Shown piece by piece: positions 27,778 to 37,238 of a stretch of DNA of 64,000 bases. Made by a program: the position numbers and the translations under genes. Position 1 is the first letter of the stretch. Each line of letters begins with the position of its first letter. Origin of the DNA: an uncultured Bacteroides sp. (GTDB lineage Bacteria; Bacteroidota; Bacteroidia; Bacteroidales; Bacteroidaceae). The DNA lies in assembly GCA_949285025.1 (NCBI GenBank), contig CASDXG010000020.1, positions 1 through 64,000 of the forward strand, written 5' to 3'. A model generated the notes under the pieces. The model saw only the letters and a program-made list of their open reading frames with translations, did not search any database and had not been told where the DNA came from.

Positions 27778-28476
27778 TTAATCATTCATCGAACTACGAT
27801 GCATATTATCGCGCGCGGCCGAAACATACTGCTTAACAAGCGGATTATTCTTAAATCTGTCCGGTGCATGTTCCACAATATCTTCTAACAACGGGGTGAG
27901 TACCGGATACGGATAAGAATGTCCGATCATAAGAAACATCCCGGTTCCCAATACATTTTCATAATTATCCTGGATAAATGATTTCACCAAACCATCAATT
28001 TCCTGAGATAACTCTTTTCGGGACTTTTCCATCTTTTCCCGAATCACAGCAGGGTCTTGTCCATCCATTATCATACGTGCTTCCATACGCTCCACTTCAT
28101 CGGCACGATCATCCAATGAATTTTTCTGCCTGACAAAAGCATTAAAACAATCGTTTAAAGGCGTACCTTTGATACAAATCCCTGTCTTATCTATATTTAT
28201 TGTTATTTTCCCTCTTTCCAAAACCAGCGGCATCAGGCAATTATCGCCAAGAAACAATGATGCGATAACAGCAGAATCAACAACACCTTTCATCTTAAAT
28301 GCTCCATGCACCACCTCCGATGAATCTGTTTTCACCCATCTATCATTCGAAAAAACTTTAATGAAGAATTTCTTTCCGTCTGCATTCGACATTGTTGTAG
28401 AGCCTTCTATGCAATACGTTTCACTACAAGCCATACAAAGCAAAGAAAAAAACAGCATCAAATAAAGTTTATACAT
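27778..28476 (-). CDS. DUF4369-type lipoprotein
   Basis: The 232-residue product opens with a lipoprotein signal (LMLFFSLLCMAC, Cys15). The N-terminal domain resembles the DUF4369 beta-domain that often precedes thioredoxin domains in Bacteroidota: residues 20-100 with KFFIKVF, AFKMKGVVDSAVIASLF and LERGKITINID. The C-terminal part is helical and highly charged; no thioredoxin active site follows. The open frame extends back to 28812, but a -7 box at 28505-28512 and the signal peptide support ATG 28476. Function is unknown. Confidence 0.75.
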   Translation of the reverse strand: MYKLYLMLFFSLLCMACSETYCIEGSTTMSNADGKKFFIKVFSNDRWVKTDSSEVVHGAFKMKGVVDSAVIASLFLGDNCLMPLVLERGKITINIDKTGICIKGTPLNDCFNAFVRQKNSLDDRADEVERMEARMIMDGQDPAVIREKMEKSRKELSQEIDGLVKSFIQDNYENVLGTGMFLMIGHSYPYPVLTPLLEDIVEHAPDRFKNNPLVKQYVSAARDNMHRSSMND

Positions 28477-28504
28477 CTTCTCTTTTTCTTTAAGTTTCCG
28501 CCGA

Positions 28505-28512
28505 CAAAGGTA
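28505..28512 (-). promoter_or_regulatory. -7 box of the DUF4369 lipoprotein gene
   Basis: The minus strand reads TACCTTTG, matching TAnnTTTG, 29 bases upstream of ATG 28476. It excludes the longer in-frame starts. Confidence 0.6.
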
Positions 28513-28614
28513 AACTCTTTCGGAAAGGAAGGGAAATAAATTAGCAGAATTTAAAACTAAATAGAGGAATATTACTGTTTTAAAGAGGACAAAAAAGGAT
28601 AAATATTTTTTTAC

Positions 28615-28622
28615 TATCTTTG
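28615..28622 (+). promoter_or_regulatory. -7 box of the S46 peptidase gene
   Basis: TATCTTTG matches TAnnTTTG 44 bases before the ATG at 28667. Confidence 0.6.
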
Positions 28623-28666
28623 CCTGCCGTGTAAAATAACGAACAAATTTTATCGAAACAAACCAC

Positions 28667-30832
28667 ATGAAAAAAATCAGATTAGCAGTAATGGCACTAA
28701 TATGTGCCGTATTCTCTCCGGCAAAAGCCGATGAAGGTATGTGGCTTTTACAACTGATGCAAGAACAGAACCTTGCAGACCAGATGAAAGCCAGAGGGTT
28801 GAACATAAGCATTTCGGATATTTATAACCCGAATCAGGTTACGTTAAAAGATGCAGTTGGCATCTTTGGAGGCGGTTGTACAGGAGAAATCATCTCTCCG
28901 GACGGGTTGATTCTGACAAATCATCACTGCGGATACGGAGCCATCCAGCAACACAGTTCTGTAGAGCACGATTATTTAACCGATGGTTTCTGGGCAAAAA
29001 ACCGTTCGGAAGAGCTTCCTACACCGGGATTAACCTTCCGTTTTGTAGAGCGCATCGTAGATATTACAGAAAAGGTAAATAACGATATAAAAAAAGGCAA
29101 GATAACAGAGATTGAATCATTCGGTCAAAAATATCTGAACGAAATCGCAAAAAAAGAATTAAAAAACAGCGACCTAAAAGGGAAACCGGGAATATCTACC
29201 CAAGCATTGCCTTTTTATGCAGGAAACAAATTCTATTTATTCTTTATAAAAACCTACAGTGACGTACGCATGGTGGCGGCTCCTCCCTCATCCATCGGGA
29301 AATTCGGAGGAGAGACAGACAACTGGATGTGGCCAAGACACACCGGAGACTTCTCTATGTTCCGCATCTATGCAGATAAAAACGGCGAGTCTGCAGAATA
29401 TAGCCCGGAAAATGTACCATTAAGAGTGAAAAAGTTTCTGACAATATCGTTAAAAGGATTACAAGAAGGCGACTATGCCATGATTATGGGATTTCCGGGA
29501 AGCACCAGCCGTTTTCTGACAGAAAGCGAGGTAAAACTGCGCATGGAAGGTATAAACACCCCACGTATTCTTGTACGCGAGGCGAGACAAGCCATTCTGA
29601 AACAGGAAATGGCTGCAAGCGACAAGGTAAGAATCCAATATGCCAGCAAGTTTGCCGCGTCAAGCAATTATTGGAAAAACTCTATCGGAATGAATAAAGC
29701 CATCAAGGACAACAAAGTGCTTGAAGGTAAAGCCTCGCAAGAAGCAGCGTTTCTGCAATTTGCAAAAGACAAAAACAACCGCGAATACGCCGAAGTTATC
29801 AACGGCATTGATGCTTATGTGTCCAGAGTTACCCCGTTACGCATGCAAGCAACATATTTCACTGAAGTCTTCCGGAGCGGAATAGAATATGGCGCACCGT
29901 TTCAAATATTCGAGAATCTGAAAACAGCGCTGCAGAAAAACAAGAAAAAAGACATAGAAAAAGCAATTGAGACACTGAAAGAGCAGTTCGCAAACGTACA
30001 CAACAAAGATTACGATCACAATGTCGACCGCAAAGTTGCCAAAGTTCTTCTCCCGCTATATGCAAAAAAAGTTCCGGACGAAGCTCTACCCGTTTTTTAT
30101 CAGACAATAAAAGAACGTTTTGACGGAAACTACAACAAATATGTAGATGCTCTCTACGATGAAACGATTTTCGGCAATGAAGACAACTTCAACGCCTTCA
30201 TCAATAACCCGACAGTTGAGGCTATAGACAATGATTTAGCCATACAATATTCCGCAGCAAAATATGCAATACACACACAACTTCTTGACAAAATATCTGA
30301 AGCAAGCAAGGATATTGAGCTGCTACACAAGATATACGTACGCGGACTTTGCGAAATGTATGCTCCCACACCAAAGGCTCCGGATGCAAACTTCACCATC
30401 CGTCTTACATACGGCAATGTAAAATCGTATGACCCTAAAGATGGTATACACTACAAATACTATACAACGTTGAAAGGAGTAATGGAAAAAGAAAATCCCG
30501 ATAATCCGGAATTTGTTGTACCGGCGAAATTAAAAGAGCTATACAACAAAAAAGACTACGGACGATATGCCCTGCCGAACGGAGAAATGCCTACATGTTT
30601 CCTTACGACAAACGATATTACCGGAGGTAATTCCGGCTCTCCGGTGTTAAACGAAAACGGGGAACTAATCGGAGCTGCCTTCGACGGAAACTGGGAATCT
30701 CTCAGCGGAGATATCAATTTCGACAATAATCTGCAACGATGCATTGCCGTCGACATCAGATACATTCTATTTATTGTTGAGAAATTAGGCGGATGCCAGA
30801 ACCTGATCAACGAAATGAATATTGTAGAATAA
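28667..30832 (+). CDS. Dipeptidyl-peptidase of family S46, DPP7-like
   Basis: This periplasmic serine exopeptidase releases dipeptides from the N-terminus of peptides. A signal peptide ends in SPAKA at about 18-22. The catalytic histidine is in [11 protein letters not shown] near residue 87, and the serine is in GGNSGSP near 650. Eighteen residues after that serine the sequence is FDGNWE. This glycine is known to mark DPP7 (hydrophobic P1), whereas DPP11 (Asp/Glu P1) has arginine, so I favour DPP7-type specificity. At 721 residues it is full length. It is monocistronic, ending in a perfect palindromic terminator. Confidence 0.93.
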   Translation: MKKIRLAVMALICAVFSPAKADEGMWLLQLMQEQNLADQMKARGLNISISDIYNPNQVTLKDAVGIFGGGCTGEIISPDGLILTNHHCGYGAIQQHSSVEHDYLTDGFWAKNRSEELPTPGLTFRFVERIVDITEKVNNDIKKGKITEIESFGQKYLNEIAKKELKNSDLKGKPGISTQALPFYAGNKFYLFFIKTYSDVRMVAAPPSSIGKFGGETDNWMWPRHTGDFSMFRIYADKNGESAEYSPENVPLRVKKFLTISLKGLQEGDYAMIMGFPGSTSRFLTESEVKLRMEGINTPRILVREARQAILKQEMAASDKVRIQYASKFAASSNYWKNSIGMNKAIKDNKVLEGKASQEAAFLQFAKDKNNREYAEVINGIDAYVSRVTPLRMQATYFTEVFRSGIEYGAPFQIFENLKTALQKNKKKDIEKAIETLKEQFANVHNKDYDHNVDRKVAKVLLPLYAKKVPDEALPVFYQTIKERFDGNYNKYVDALYDETIFGNEDNFNAFINNPTVEAIDNDLAIQYSAAKYAIHTQLLDKISEASKDIELLHKIYVRGLCEMYAPTPKAPDANFTIRLTYGNVKSYDPKDGIHYKYYTTLKGVMEKENPDNPEFVVPAKLKELYNKKDYGRYALPNGEMPTCFLTTNDITGGNSGSPVLNENGELIGAAFDGNWESLSGDINFDNNLQRCIAVDIRYILFIVEKLGGCQNLINEMNIVE

Positions 30833-30869
30833 ACCCTATAAGTAGGGAAATGCCGTCGGCATTATACAT

Positions 30870-30909
30870 AAAAGTTCAGGGCGTTTCAATTGAAACGCCC
30901 TGAACTTTT
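30870..30909. terminator. Perfect 40-base palindrome terminator
   Basis: The 20-base half-sites AAAAGTTCAGGGCGTTTCAA and its exact complement meet at 30889/30890. The flanking A and T runs make a bidirectional terminator between the S46 peptidase gene and the convergent membrane-protein gene. Confidence 0.9.
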
Positions 30910-30924
30910 ATAAAAAACACCTGC

Positions 30925-31266
30925 TTATTTTCTTTCTTTTTTCTCTTCCTGCGGAATACGGAATGCTGTATAAAGTTCCAAAACAGCAGCAATAGTCAGA
31001 AAAACAATCCACTCGTTCCGCTTCCAGAGAAGCATTGCCGCTCCTGAAACAATCAGCAAAGCAGCTCCTGCAATCTGCTGATTCCGCAAACGGCGCATCA
31101 CAAAATCCCGGCCTTTATAGCCGCAAGCCACTTGCACATAAGCAAACATTACCGCACCGGCCAAATAAACATAAGGAGCCCACGGCAACCGTGTTATCTG
31201 AATTACTGCACCTATCAGCACTAACACCGCTCCAACCGCAGAAACTACCGGATACCATTTATTCAT
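30925..31266 (-). CDS. Small integral membrane protein (hypothetical)
   Basis: The 113-residue protein has about four hydrophobic segments (near residues 6-24, 29-48, 62-80 and 85-103) and ends in a charged tail EEKKERK. I do not recognise a family. The frame is open to 31305, but ATG 31266 overlaps the stop of the upstream DivIC-like gene (ATGAATAA), with a good GGAAGAA ribosome site before it. The overlap suggests coupled translation with that cell-division gene. Confidence 0.65.
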   Translation of the reverse strand: MNKWYPVVSAVGAVLVLIGAVIQITRLPWAPYVYLAGAVMFAYVQVACGYKGRDFVMRRLRNQQIAGAALLIVSGAAMLLWKRNEWIVFLTIAAVLELYTAFRIPQEEKKERK

Positions 31267-31576
31267 TTTCTTCCAATTCTTCTTCAAAAACATAAACATC
31301 TTCATCCGGCTTTTTCATCAAATATTTCTCTCGCGCTACTTTTTCCAATTCCTCCGGATTTGAACTTATTTCTTTCAACAAACGGCTGTCCTCCTCATAT
31401 TGCCTGCGGTAATATTCAATCTCTTCCTTGAGTTTCTGTATCTCCCGCCAATGAGAATAACGCTTCATGAGGTTATTATTTTCATCCAATACCCCAATTA
31501 TCAACAAAAAAGCGGCAATTGTCACAAGATATTTATGCCGACAAATAACATGCCATGCTTGTAATATCTTCCTCAT
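31259..31576 (-). CDS. Septum formation initiator family protein (FtsB/DivIC-like)
   Basis: The 105-residue protein has a short cytoplasmic N-terminus, one membrane helix (LVTIAAFLLIIGVL, about 16-30) and a periplasmic coiled coil (REIQKLKEEIEYYRRQYEEDSRLL). It ends with the conserved EELEKVAREKYLMKKPDEDVYVF. This is the FtsB/DivIC build; such proteins join FtsL and FtsQ in the divisome. The upstream extension to 31633 is rejected because ATG 31576 gives the expected length and topology. It is divergent from dnaX. Confidence 0.85.
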   Translation of the reverse strand: MRKILQAWHVICRHKYLVTIAAFLLIIGVLDENNNLMKRYSHWREIQKLKEEIEYYRRQYEEDSRLLKEISSNPEELEKVAREKYLMKKPDEDVYVFEEELEENE

Positions 31577-31653
31577 ATGAAAAAACTTGATTATATATGT
31601 GGACAAAGATAGAAATATTTCACGGCATGTCATGAAGAAAAAGATATTTTATA

Positions 31654-31661
31654 TACATTTG
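31654..31661 (+). promoter_or_regulatory. -7 box of dnaX
   Basis: TACATTTG matches TAnnTTTG and predicts a start near 31668. It lies inside the longest open frame and so makes ATG 31695 the start of dnaX. Confidence 0.6.
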
Positions 31662-31694
31662 CAGAAAGAGAAATATATCAATGCACATCCGCTC

Positions 31695-33470
31695 ATGGAG
31701 AATTACATCGTATCAGCCCGTAAATACCGCCCCGCGACATTCGATACCGTAGTAGGACAAAAAGCCTTAACAACAACATTAAAAAATGCCATCGCTAACG
31801 GGAAATTGGCCCACGCTTATTTGTTTTGCGGACCAAGAGGCGTAGGAAAGACAACATGTGCCCGCATTTTTGCCAAGACCATTAACTGCCTTCACCTCAC
31901 AACCGAAGGTGAAGCATGTAACGAATGCGAGTCTTGTCTGGCATTCAACGAGCAACGGTCTTACAACATTCATGAGCTGGATGCCGCATCAAACAACTCG
32001 GTTGAAGACATCCGTTCGCTGATAGAACAAGTAAGAATTCCCCCGCAAATAGGAAAATACAAAGTATATATTATCGATGAAGTCCACATGCTATCGCAAG
32101 CGGCTTTCAATGCATTCCTGAAAACATTGGAGGAACCGCCTCATCATGCAATCTTCATCCTGGCAACAACCGAGAAACATAAAATCCTTCCAACCATACT
32201 CAGTCGCTGCCAAATCTACGATTTCAATAGAATCGGCGTAAACGATATCGTTGAACATCTTGCTAAAGTAGCACAAAAAGAGCATATCGAAGCTGAACAG
32301 GAAGCCTTGAACATCATTGCACAAAAAGCAGATGGTGGCATGCGCGACGCACTATCCATATTCGACCAAGTAACCAGTTTTACAAACGGACACATCACAT
32401 ACCAAAGTGTGATAGAAAACCTGAATGTTCTCGATTATGAATATTACTTCAAACTAACCGATTCTTTCCTGGAAGGAAAAGTACAAGAGTGTCTATTGAC
32501 GTTCAACGATATATTAAAAAAAGGATTCGACGGGAATCATTTTATTACAGGTTTAACCTCACACTTCCGCGACCTTTTGGTAAGCCGTGATGAATCTACA
32601 TTACAACTGCTGGAAGTCGGAACTGCCATACGCGAACGTTACCGGGCACAAGCGCAAAAATGCCCACCCAGATTCCTATATAAGGCAATGAAGTTATGCA
32701 ACGACTGTGATCTGAACTACCGGCAAAGTAAGAACAAACGCCTGCTTGTGGAACTAACACTAATACAAGTTGCCCAACTTAATGAAGAATCAGAATCGCC
32801 CGGCAATGGGCGTAGCCCTGAGCAAACAATACATCCCTTATTCAACAAAAATAATGCGGTAGAAAAAAGCACCGCTGCCCCAATACCGCAAACACCGCCT
32901 GTTCATCCCGAAGTCATGCCAATCCACAATGAACAGGCACAGCCTCTTTTCATACAAAAAAAACAGGAAAAGAAAATTCCTCTCATGAAAAAAGAGAGTC
33001 TCGGACTGTCCATTCGAACGGGAAACACACATTCCACCGAACCAAAGGAAACTAAAACAGAAGAGATAAATCCCGCTTCCCAACCGGATGAAAACTATGA
33101 GGATTATATTTTCAATGAAAAAGACCTGAACTATTACTGGCGGGAATTCGCAACTTTACTGCCGAAAGAAGAAGCTGCAAACGCAGGACGCATGATGAAT
33201 ATGCAACCGCATTTACTAAAAGATGGAAAAACTTTCGAAATAACGGTAGACAATAGCATGGTAAAGAAATATATGTCACAGTTAGCCCCCCGAATAGAAA
33301 ATCATCTTCGCGAACGTCTTCATAACCGGAAAATACAAATGACTGTTCGGATCAGCCAGGCCGGAGAAAACATTCGCGCATACAGCCACTTAGAAAGATT
33401 TCAAATGATGAGCAAAAAAAATCCGTCTTTGCTGAAGCTAAAAGACGAATTAGGATTAGAACTGTCGTAA
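31695..33470 (+). CDS. dnaX: DNA polymerase III subunit tau/gamma
   Basis: DnaX is the clamp-loader ATPase that loads the sliding clamp and links polymerase cores. The protein begins ENYIVSARKYRPATFD, typical for the family. Walker A is GPRGVGKTTCARIF near residue 45; a four-cysteine zinc module follows (C near 60, 75, 78 and 81), and the DExx segment is IIDEVHMLSQ near 119. The C-terminal third (after about 390) is variable and charged, ending with a KH-like DnaX C-domain. The full frame from 31587 gives 36 more residues, ruled out by the promoter; the product is 591 aa. Confidence 0.95.
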   Translation: MENYIVSARKYRPATFDTVVGQKALTTTLKNAIANGKLAHAYLFCGPRGVGKTTCARIFAKTINCLHLTTEGEACNECESCLAFNEQRSYNIHELDAASNNSVEDIRSLIEQVRIPPQIGKYKVYIIDEVHMLSQAAFNAFLKTLEEPPHHAIFILATTEKHKILPTILSRCQIYDFNRIGVNDIVEHLAKVAQKEHIEAEQEALNIIAQKADGGMRDALSIFDQVTSFTNGHITYQSVIENLNVLDYEYYFKLTDSFLEGKVQECLLTFNDILKKGFDGNHFITGLTSHFRDLLVSRDESTLQLLEVGTAIRERYRAQAQKCPPRFLYKAMKLCNDCDLNYRQSKNKRLLVELTLIQVAQLNEESESPGNGRSPEQTIHPLFNKNNAVEKSTAAPIPQTPPVHPEVMPIHNEQAQPLFIQKKQEKKIPLMKKESLGLSIRTGNTHSTEPKETKTEEINPASQPDENYEDYIFNEKDLNYYWREFATLLPKEEAANAGRMMNMQPHLLKDGKTFEITVDNSMVKKYMSQLAPRIENHLRERLHNRKIQMTVRISQAGENIRAYSHLERFQMMSKKNPSLLKLKDELGLELS

Positions 33471-33494
33471 CAAAACATGCCCTAAAAAAAGATT

Positions 33495-33959
33495 TTATCT
33501 TATATCAAGCCCGTGATTTTGCATCCGATAAGCAGCAATCTCCTCATACTTCGTACCGGAACGACCATAATTACAATACGGATAAATAGAGATTCCTCCA
33601 CGAGGAGTAAAAAAGCCTGTAACTTCTATATATTTCGGTTCCATCAACTTAATCAGATCTTTCATGATGATATTGACACAATCTTCGTGAAAGTCACCAT
33701 GATTACGGAAACTAAACAGATAAAGTTTTAAGCTTTTGCTCTCCACCATCTTCTTGTCAGGAATATAAGAAATACGAATTTCCGCAAAATCCGGCTGACC
33801 GGTTATCGGACACAGGCTTGTAAATTCCGGACAATTAAACCTCACCCAATAATCATTCTCAGGATGTTTGTTAATAAAAGTCTCAAGCACCTCCGGAGCA
33901 TAGTCTTGCCTATATTCGGTTGTCCTGCCTAAAATTGTCAATTCTTCTTTTCTCTCCAT
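33495..33959 (-). CDS. queF: NADPH-dependent 7-cyano-7-deazaguanine reductase QueF
   Basis: QueF reduces preQ0 (7-cyano-7-deazaguanine) to preQ1 with two NADPH, a step in queuosine biosynthesis. The short, unimodular form (154 aa) shows the nucleophilic cysteine in [14 protein letters not shown] near residue 50 and the HEDCVN segment near 92. It is the last gene of the transporter-queC-queF operon, nine bases after queC. Confidence 0.95.
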   Translation of the reverse strand: MERKEELTILGRTTEYRQDYAPEVLETFINKHPENDYWVRFNCPEFTSLCPITGQPDFAEIRISYIPDKKMVESKSLKLYLFSFRNHGDFHEDCVNIIMKDLIKLMEPKYIEVTGFFTPRGGISIYPYCNYGRSGTKYEEIAAYRMQNHGLDIR

Positions 33960-33968
33960 AAACTGTTT

Positions 33969-34640
33969 CTATTTATTCTGTTCACTATATTTCTTCGTCA
34001 AATATTTTTCCAATCCGTCCCTGCGCAATTTACAAGCAGGACAATGTCCGCATCCATCGCCCTTTACTCCATTATAACACGTTACCGTTTCATAACGAAC
34101 CAGATCCAACACCCCCAACTCATCGGCCAATGCCCAAGTTTGCGCCTTATCAAGCCACATAAGAGGGGTATGAATCACAAATTGTTCTTCCATTGCCAGG
34201 TTCAAAGTTACATTTAATGATTTTATAAAAGCATCACGACAGTCGGGATATCCGCTAAAATCTGTCTGCGAAACTCCTGTTATCAAGTGATTAATTCCAT
34301 GCTCACGAGCAAAAACAGCGGCAATACTAAGGAAAAACAAATTACGTCCCGGCACAAATGTATTGGGAAATGTACCGGCAGGCTTGGCTTCATCCATACA
34401 AACAGATGAATCCGTCAAAGAATTTTTCCCCAATCGGCCGATAAAAGAAACATCCATCACCTGAAAATCAACCCCCGCCTTTTCTGCGATAGCACGTGCC
34501 GAATCAATTTCTATCTCATGTTTCTGACCATAAAAGAAACTTAATGCTGAAACTTTTTTAAAGCGTTCTTTCGCCCAAAACAAGCAAGTCGTAGAATCCT
34601 GTCCCCCGCTAAATACCACTAATGCCGCCTCTTTATCCAT
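33969..34640 (-). CDS. queC: 7-cyano-7-deazaguanine synthase QueC
   Basis: QueC converts 7-carboxy-7-deazaguanine and ammonia to preQ0 using ATP. The PP-loop is [16 protein letters not shown] near residue 8, and the zinc site is in [19 protein letters not shown] near 185-205. At 223 residues it is normal. ATG 34652 overlaps the stop of the transporter gene and adds four residues; I prefer MDKEAALV at 34640. The upstream enzymes QueD and QueE are not in the window. Confidence 0.95.
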   Translation of the reverse strand: MDKEAALVVFSGGQDSTTCLFWAKERFKKVSALSFFYGQKHEIEIDSARAIAEKAGVDFQVMDVSFIGRLGKNSLTDSSVCMDEAKPAGTFPNTFVPGRNLFFLSIAAVFAREHGINHLITGVSQTDFSGYPDCRDAFIKSLNVTLNLAMEEQFVIHTPLMWLDKAQTWALADELGVLDLVRYETVTCYNGVKGDGCGHCPACKLRRDGLEKYLTKKYSEQNK

Positions 34641-34651
34641 AATACAATGCA

Positions 34652-35338
34652 TTAAATATCTTTTATCTTCAACAAGTTATAAGAAATATGCTCGTCATAT
34701 ACATCGCTATGATCGACCCGTTTAATATACTTCACCACCTGAACGGTTATCGGAAGTACGATTATTTCATACAAAGTCTTAAGAATAATTTGTACCAACA
34801 TCATCTTTCCCAATTCTGTCAATGGAATCAATCCACCAAAGGCAAGCGGGAAAAACAACAAAGAATCCGCACTCTCTCCGGCTATTGTCGACAGTATTGC
34901 ACGCAATGAGAAGTGTTTCCCTTGCGAAAAGAGTTTCATTCGGCTCATTACATAAGCGTTAATAAACGAACCAATAAGGAATGCACTTAAACTGGCTATC
35001 GCGATGCGAGGCGCAAGACCAAATACAAAATTAAAACTATCCTCACCGTCCCAAAAAGGAGCAGCTGGAAGATGCACTGCTATTTGTCCTAAAATTACAA
35101 CAAGAAAATTCATAAGAAACCCCATCCATATTATGAGACGAGCCTTACGAAATCCCCATACCTCAGCAATACAATCGTTAATAATATAAGAAATCGGGAA
35201 AACAATCAGTCCGGCAGTTACGGAAATCTGACCCAACTGAACGACTTTGACTTCCAAAAGGTTTGCAGCAACAAGACAAACACAAAACACAATACCTAAA
35301 ACCATAAAAGGTACTGTTACCAAATTTTCTTTTTTCAT
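34652..35338 (-). CDS. Queuosine precursor transporter (YhhQ/QPTR family)
   Basis: The 228-residue protein has about six or seven membrane segments. The family motifs [20 protein letters not shown] near residue 46-65 and [22 protein letters not shown] region ([15 protein letters not shown] near 150) mark the DUF165/VUT group; YhhQ of E. coli imports preQ0 and preQ1. It heads the que operon. It may let the cell scavenge queuosine precursors from other gut organisms in addition to making preQ0. Confidence 0.9.
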   Translation of the reverse strand: MKKENLVTVPFMVLGIVFCVCLVAANLLEVKVVQLGQISVTAGLIVFPISYIINDCIAEVWGFRKARLIIWMGFLMNFLVVILGQIAVHLPAAPFWDGEDSFNFVFGLAPRIAIASLSAFLIGSFINAYVMSRMKLFSQGKHFSLRAILSTIAGESADSLLFFPLAFGGLIPLTELGKMMLVQIILKTLYEIIVLPITVQVVKYIKRVDHSDVYDEHISYNLLKIKDI

Positions 35339-35340
35339 AG

Positions 35341-35375
35341 TTCCTGTTTTTTACGTGGTGTTCTAGAATACACGG
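35341..35375 (-). promoter_or_regulatory. Candidate preQ1-I riboswitch in the que operon leader
   Basis: Read on the minus strand, CGTG (35374-35371) and CACG (35357-35354) form a P1 stem. The loop contains TTCTAGAACAC, and the tail TAAAAAACAGGA follows. The TTCTAG, ACACC and TAAAAAAC segments align with the Bacillus preQ1-I aptamer. A P2 pairing of CTAG with CAGG (C-G, T-G, A-A, G-C) would hide the AGGA before the start codon, so preQ1 would reduce translation. A hairpin GCCGT/ACGGC (35375-35389) precedes it. The operon function matches the ligand. Confidence 0.6.
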
Positions 35376-35424
35376 CCGTTACTCACGGCATAGCATGTCA
35401 ATTCTCTTTTTATTTTTTCTCGCG

Positions 35425-35455
35425 CAAAAGTAAGAACAATTTGTCAATTTACAAA
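35425..35455 (-). promoter_or_regulatory. Promoter of the queuosine operon
   Basis: On the minus strand TTTG (35452-35455) is followed after 19 bases by TACTTTTG (35425-35432). It is a perfect Bacteroidota promoter. It overlaps the corA promoter. Confidence 0.75.
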
Positions 35456-35470
35456 GAATCCTTATATTTG
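35440..35470 (+). promoter_or_regulatory. Promoter of corA-nth
   Basis: TTTG at 35440-35443 is followed after 19 bases by TATATTTG at 35463-35470, 22 bases before the start codon of corA. Confidence 0.75.
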
Positions 35471-35492
35471 TCTGAAAGATTCAGTCGCAGAC

Positions 35493-36533
35493 ATGACCAG
35501 AAATAACCTTCTAAGTGAAAATTTAAGCTATAACGGAATAAGTCCTACTCCCACCCATCTGCATTTATGCTCTTATAATGCAGAAAGCGTACAGCGGTAT
35601 ACAAGCGAAAACATCGAAAGCTTGTTACCGCATCTGGCTCAGAAATCCATGGATTGGATACAAATTCATGGCTTGCAAAAGGCAACAGTCATACAAGATA
35701 TATGCAGACATTTCAATATAGATTTCCTCGTTGCACAAGACATCTTGAATGCCAATCATCAAACCAAGATAGAAGAACATGAGAAATATAACGTTATCAT
35801 TCTGAAACTGCTGTCGTACGATGAGAAAAACGAACTTATTCCACAGCAACTCAGCATCATACAAGGAGAAAAATTCCTATTGACTTTTACAGAAAGGGAA
35901 TCTGATTTTTTCAATGAAATAGAAACAGCCATACAAAACAATGTGCTGAAAATCCGTGACAGACAGTCTGATTTCCTTTTGAGCGTACTGCTAAACAGTG
36001 TAATGGCCTGCTGCATGTCAATCATCATTTCGATGGAAGACGATTTGGAAGACATTGAAGAACGCCTAATGTCTCCCGACACCGCAGAAATTCCCGGTAT
36101 CGATGATATTCAAACGCACCGGAAAAACTATCGGCTGATAAAGAAAACTATTATCCCGCTTAAAGAAGAATTCAGCAAACTTCTCCACAATGAAAATATA
36201 TTGCTTCACAAAGCAAACCGACCGTTCTTCAATGACGTGAACGACCATCTCCAGTTTATCATCCAAACATTAGACAGTTGTCGCGAAATGTTCCCGACTT
36301 TGGTAGAACTTTACGTATCGAACAACGACCTCCGCATGAACAATATTATGAAACAACTCACCGTTGTTTCTACCATCTTTATTCCTCTTACCTTTTTAGT
36401 GGGGATATGGGGAATGAACTTTCACAATATGCCTGAACTAAGTTGGGAATACGGTTATCTATATGCTTGGGGACTTATGTTAATAACCGCTGTGGCTGTT
36501 TACCTTTATATAAAGCGAAAAAAATGGTATTAA
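35493..36533 (+). CDS. corA: CorA-type magnesium (or divalent cation) transporter
   Basis: CorA channels form pentamers with a large cytoplasmic funnel and two C-terminal membrane helices. The 346-residue protein has the funnel in the first 270 residues with long charged helices, then helices near 285-307 and 318-340. The signature GMN is present in GIWGMNFHNMPE between them. Magnesium is the usual ion; cobalt, nickel or zinc are possible. The nth gene starts three bases after the stop, so the two share a transcript. Confidence 0.92.
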   Translation: MTRNNLLSENLSYNGISPTPTHLHLCSYNAESVQRYTSENIESLLPHLAQKSMDWIQIHGLQKATVIQDICRHFNIDFLVAQDILNANHQTKIEEHEKYNVIILKLLSYDEKNELIPQQLSIIQGEKFLLTFTERESDFFNEIETAIQNNVLKIRDRQSDFLLSVLLNSVMACCMSIIISMEDDLEDIEERLMSPDTAEIPGIDDIQTHRKNYRLIKKTIIPLKEEFSKLLHNENILLHKANRPFFNDVNDHLQFIIQTLDSCREMFPTLVELYVSNNDLRMNNIMKQLTVVSTIFIPLTFLVGIWGMNFHNMPELSWEYGYLYAWGLMLITAVAVYLYIKRKKWY

Positions 36534-36536
36534 ACG

Positions 36537-37238
36537 ATGAAAATGAAAAAACAAGAGTTATATCAGAAAGTAACGAATTATTTTATGCAAGCGATTCCCG
36601 TCGCCGAGACTGAATTACATTACGACAATCCGTTTCATTTGCTCATTGCTGTCATACTAAGCGCGCAGTGTACCGACAAGAGAGTTAACCAGATTACACC
36701 TGCCTTATTTCGCGATTATCCTACACCGGAAGCATTGGCTGCCGCCAGTCCTGAAGTAATTTTCGAATATATCCGCAGTGTAAGTTATCCGAACAACAAG
36801 GCCAAGCACCTTGTAGGTATGGCAAAAATGCTGGTAAACGACTACAACAGTCTGGTACCCGATACTCTTGAACAATTAATAAAACTACCGGGTGTGGGAC
36901 GGAAAACGGCGAATGTCATCTTAAGTGTTGTATTCAATGAAGCGGCAATGGCAGTAGATACTCACGTATTCCGCGTGAGTCACCGCATCGGACTCGTCCC
37001 CGATTCATGTAAAACGCCGTTTTCCACAGAAAAATATTTAATGAAATATTTCCCGAAAGAAGTCGTTCCAACGGCTCATCACTGGCTGATTCTACATGGA
37101 AGATATGTCTGCACTGCCCGGAATCCCCTCTGCGATACTTGCGGGCTTAACGGGATTTGTTCAGAATCACTAAGAAAAAAGACGAACAATAATCCATTAT
37201 CACAGGCTATTCAACGGAAGAAAATAAAAAAATCATAA
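36537..37238 (+). CDS. nth: Endonuclease III
   Basis: This DNA glycosylase/AP lyase removes oxidised pyrimidines. The helix-hairpin-helix is LPGVGRKTANVI near residues 118-129 with the catalytic lysine in it, followed by the aspartate in AVDTHVFRVSHR near 144. The iron-sulfur cluster cysteines are in CTARNPLCDTCGLNGIC near 193-209. The C-terminal tail is basic. It follows corA closely; its last bases overlap the end of the convergent MBL gene by six. Confidence 0.96.
   Translation: MKMKKQELYQKVTNYFMQAIPVAETELHYDNPFHLLIAVILSAQCTDKRVNQITPALFRDYPTPEALAAASPEVIFEYIRSVSYPNNKAKHLVGMAKMLVNDYNSLVPDTLEQLIKLPGVGRKTANVILSVVFNEAAMAVDTHVFRVSHRIGLVPDSCKTPFSTEKYLMKYFPKEVVPTAHHWLILHGRYVCTARNPLCDTCGLNGICSESLRKKTNNNPLSQAIQRKKIKKS

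Noticed and set aside
28477-28812. N-terminal extension of the DUF4369 protein
   Set aside because: The extension precedes the lipoprotein signal and lies upstream of a good -7 box.
31587-31694. N-terminal extension of DnaX
   Set aside because: A -7 box inside the extension and the family-typical start at ATG 31695 exclude it.
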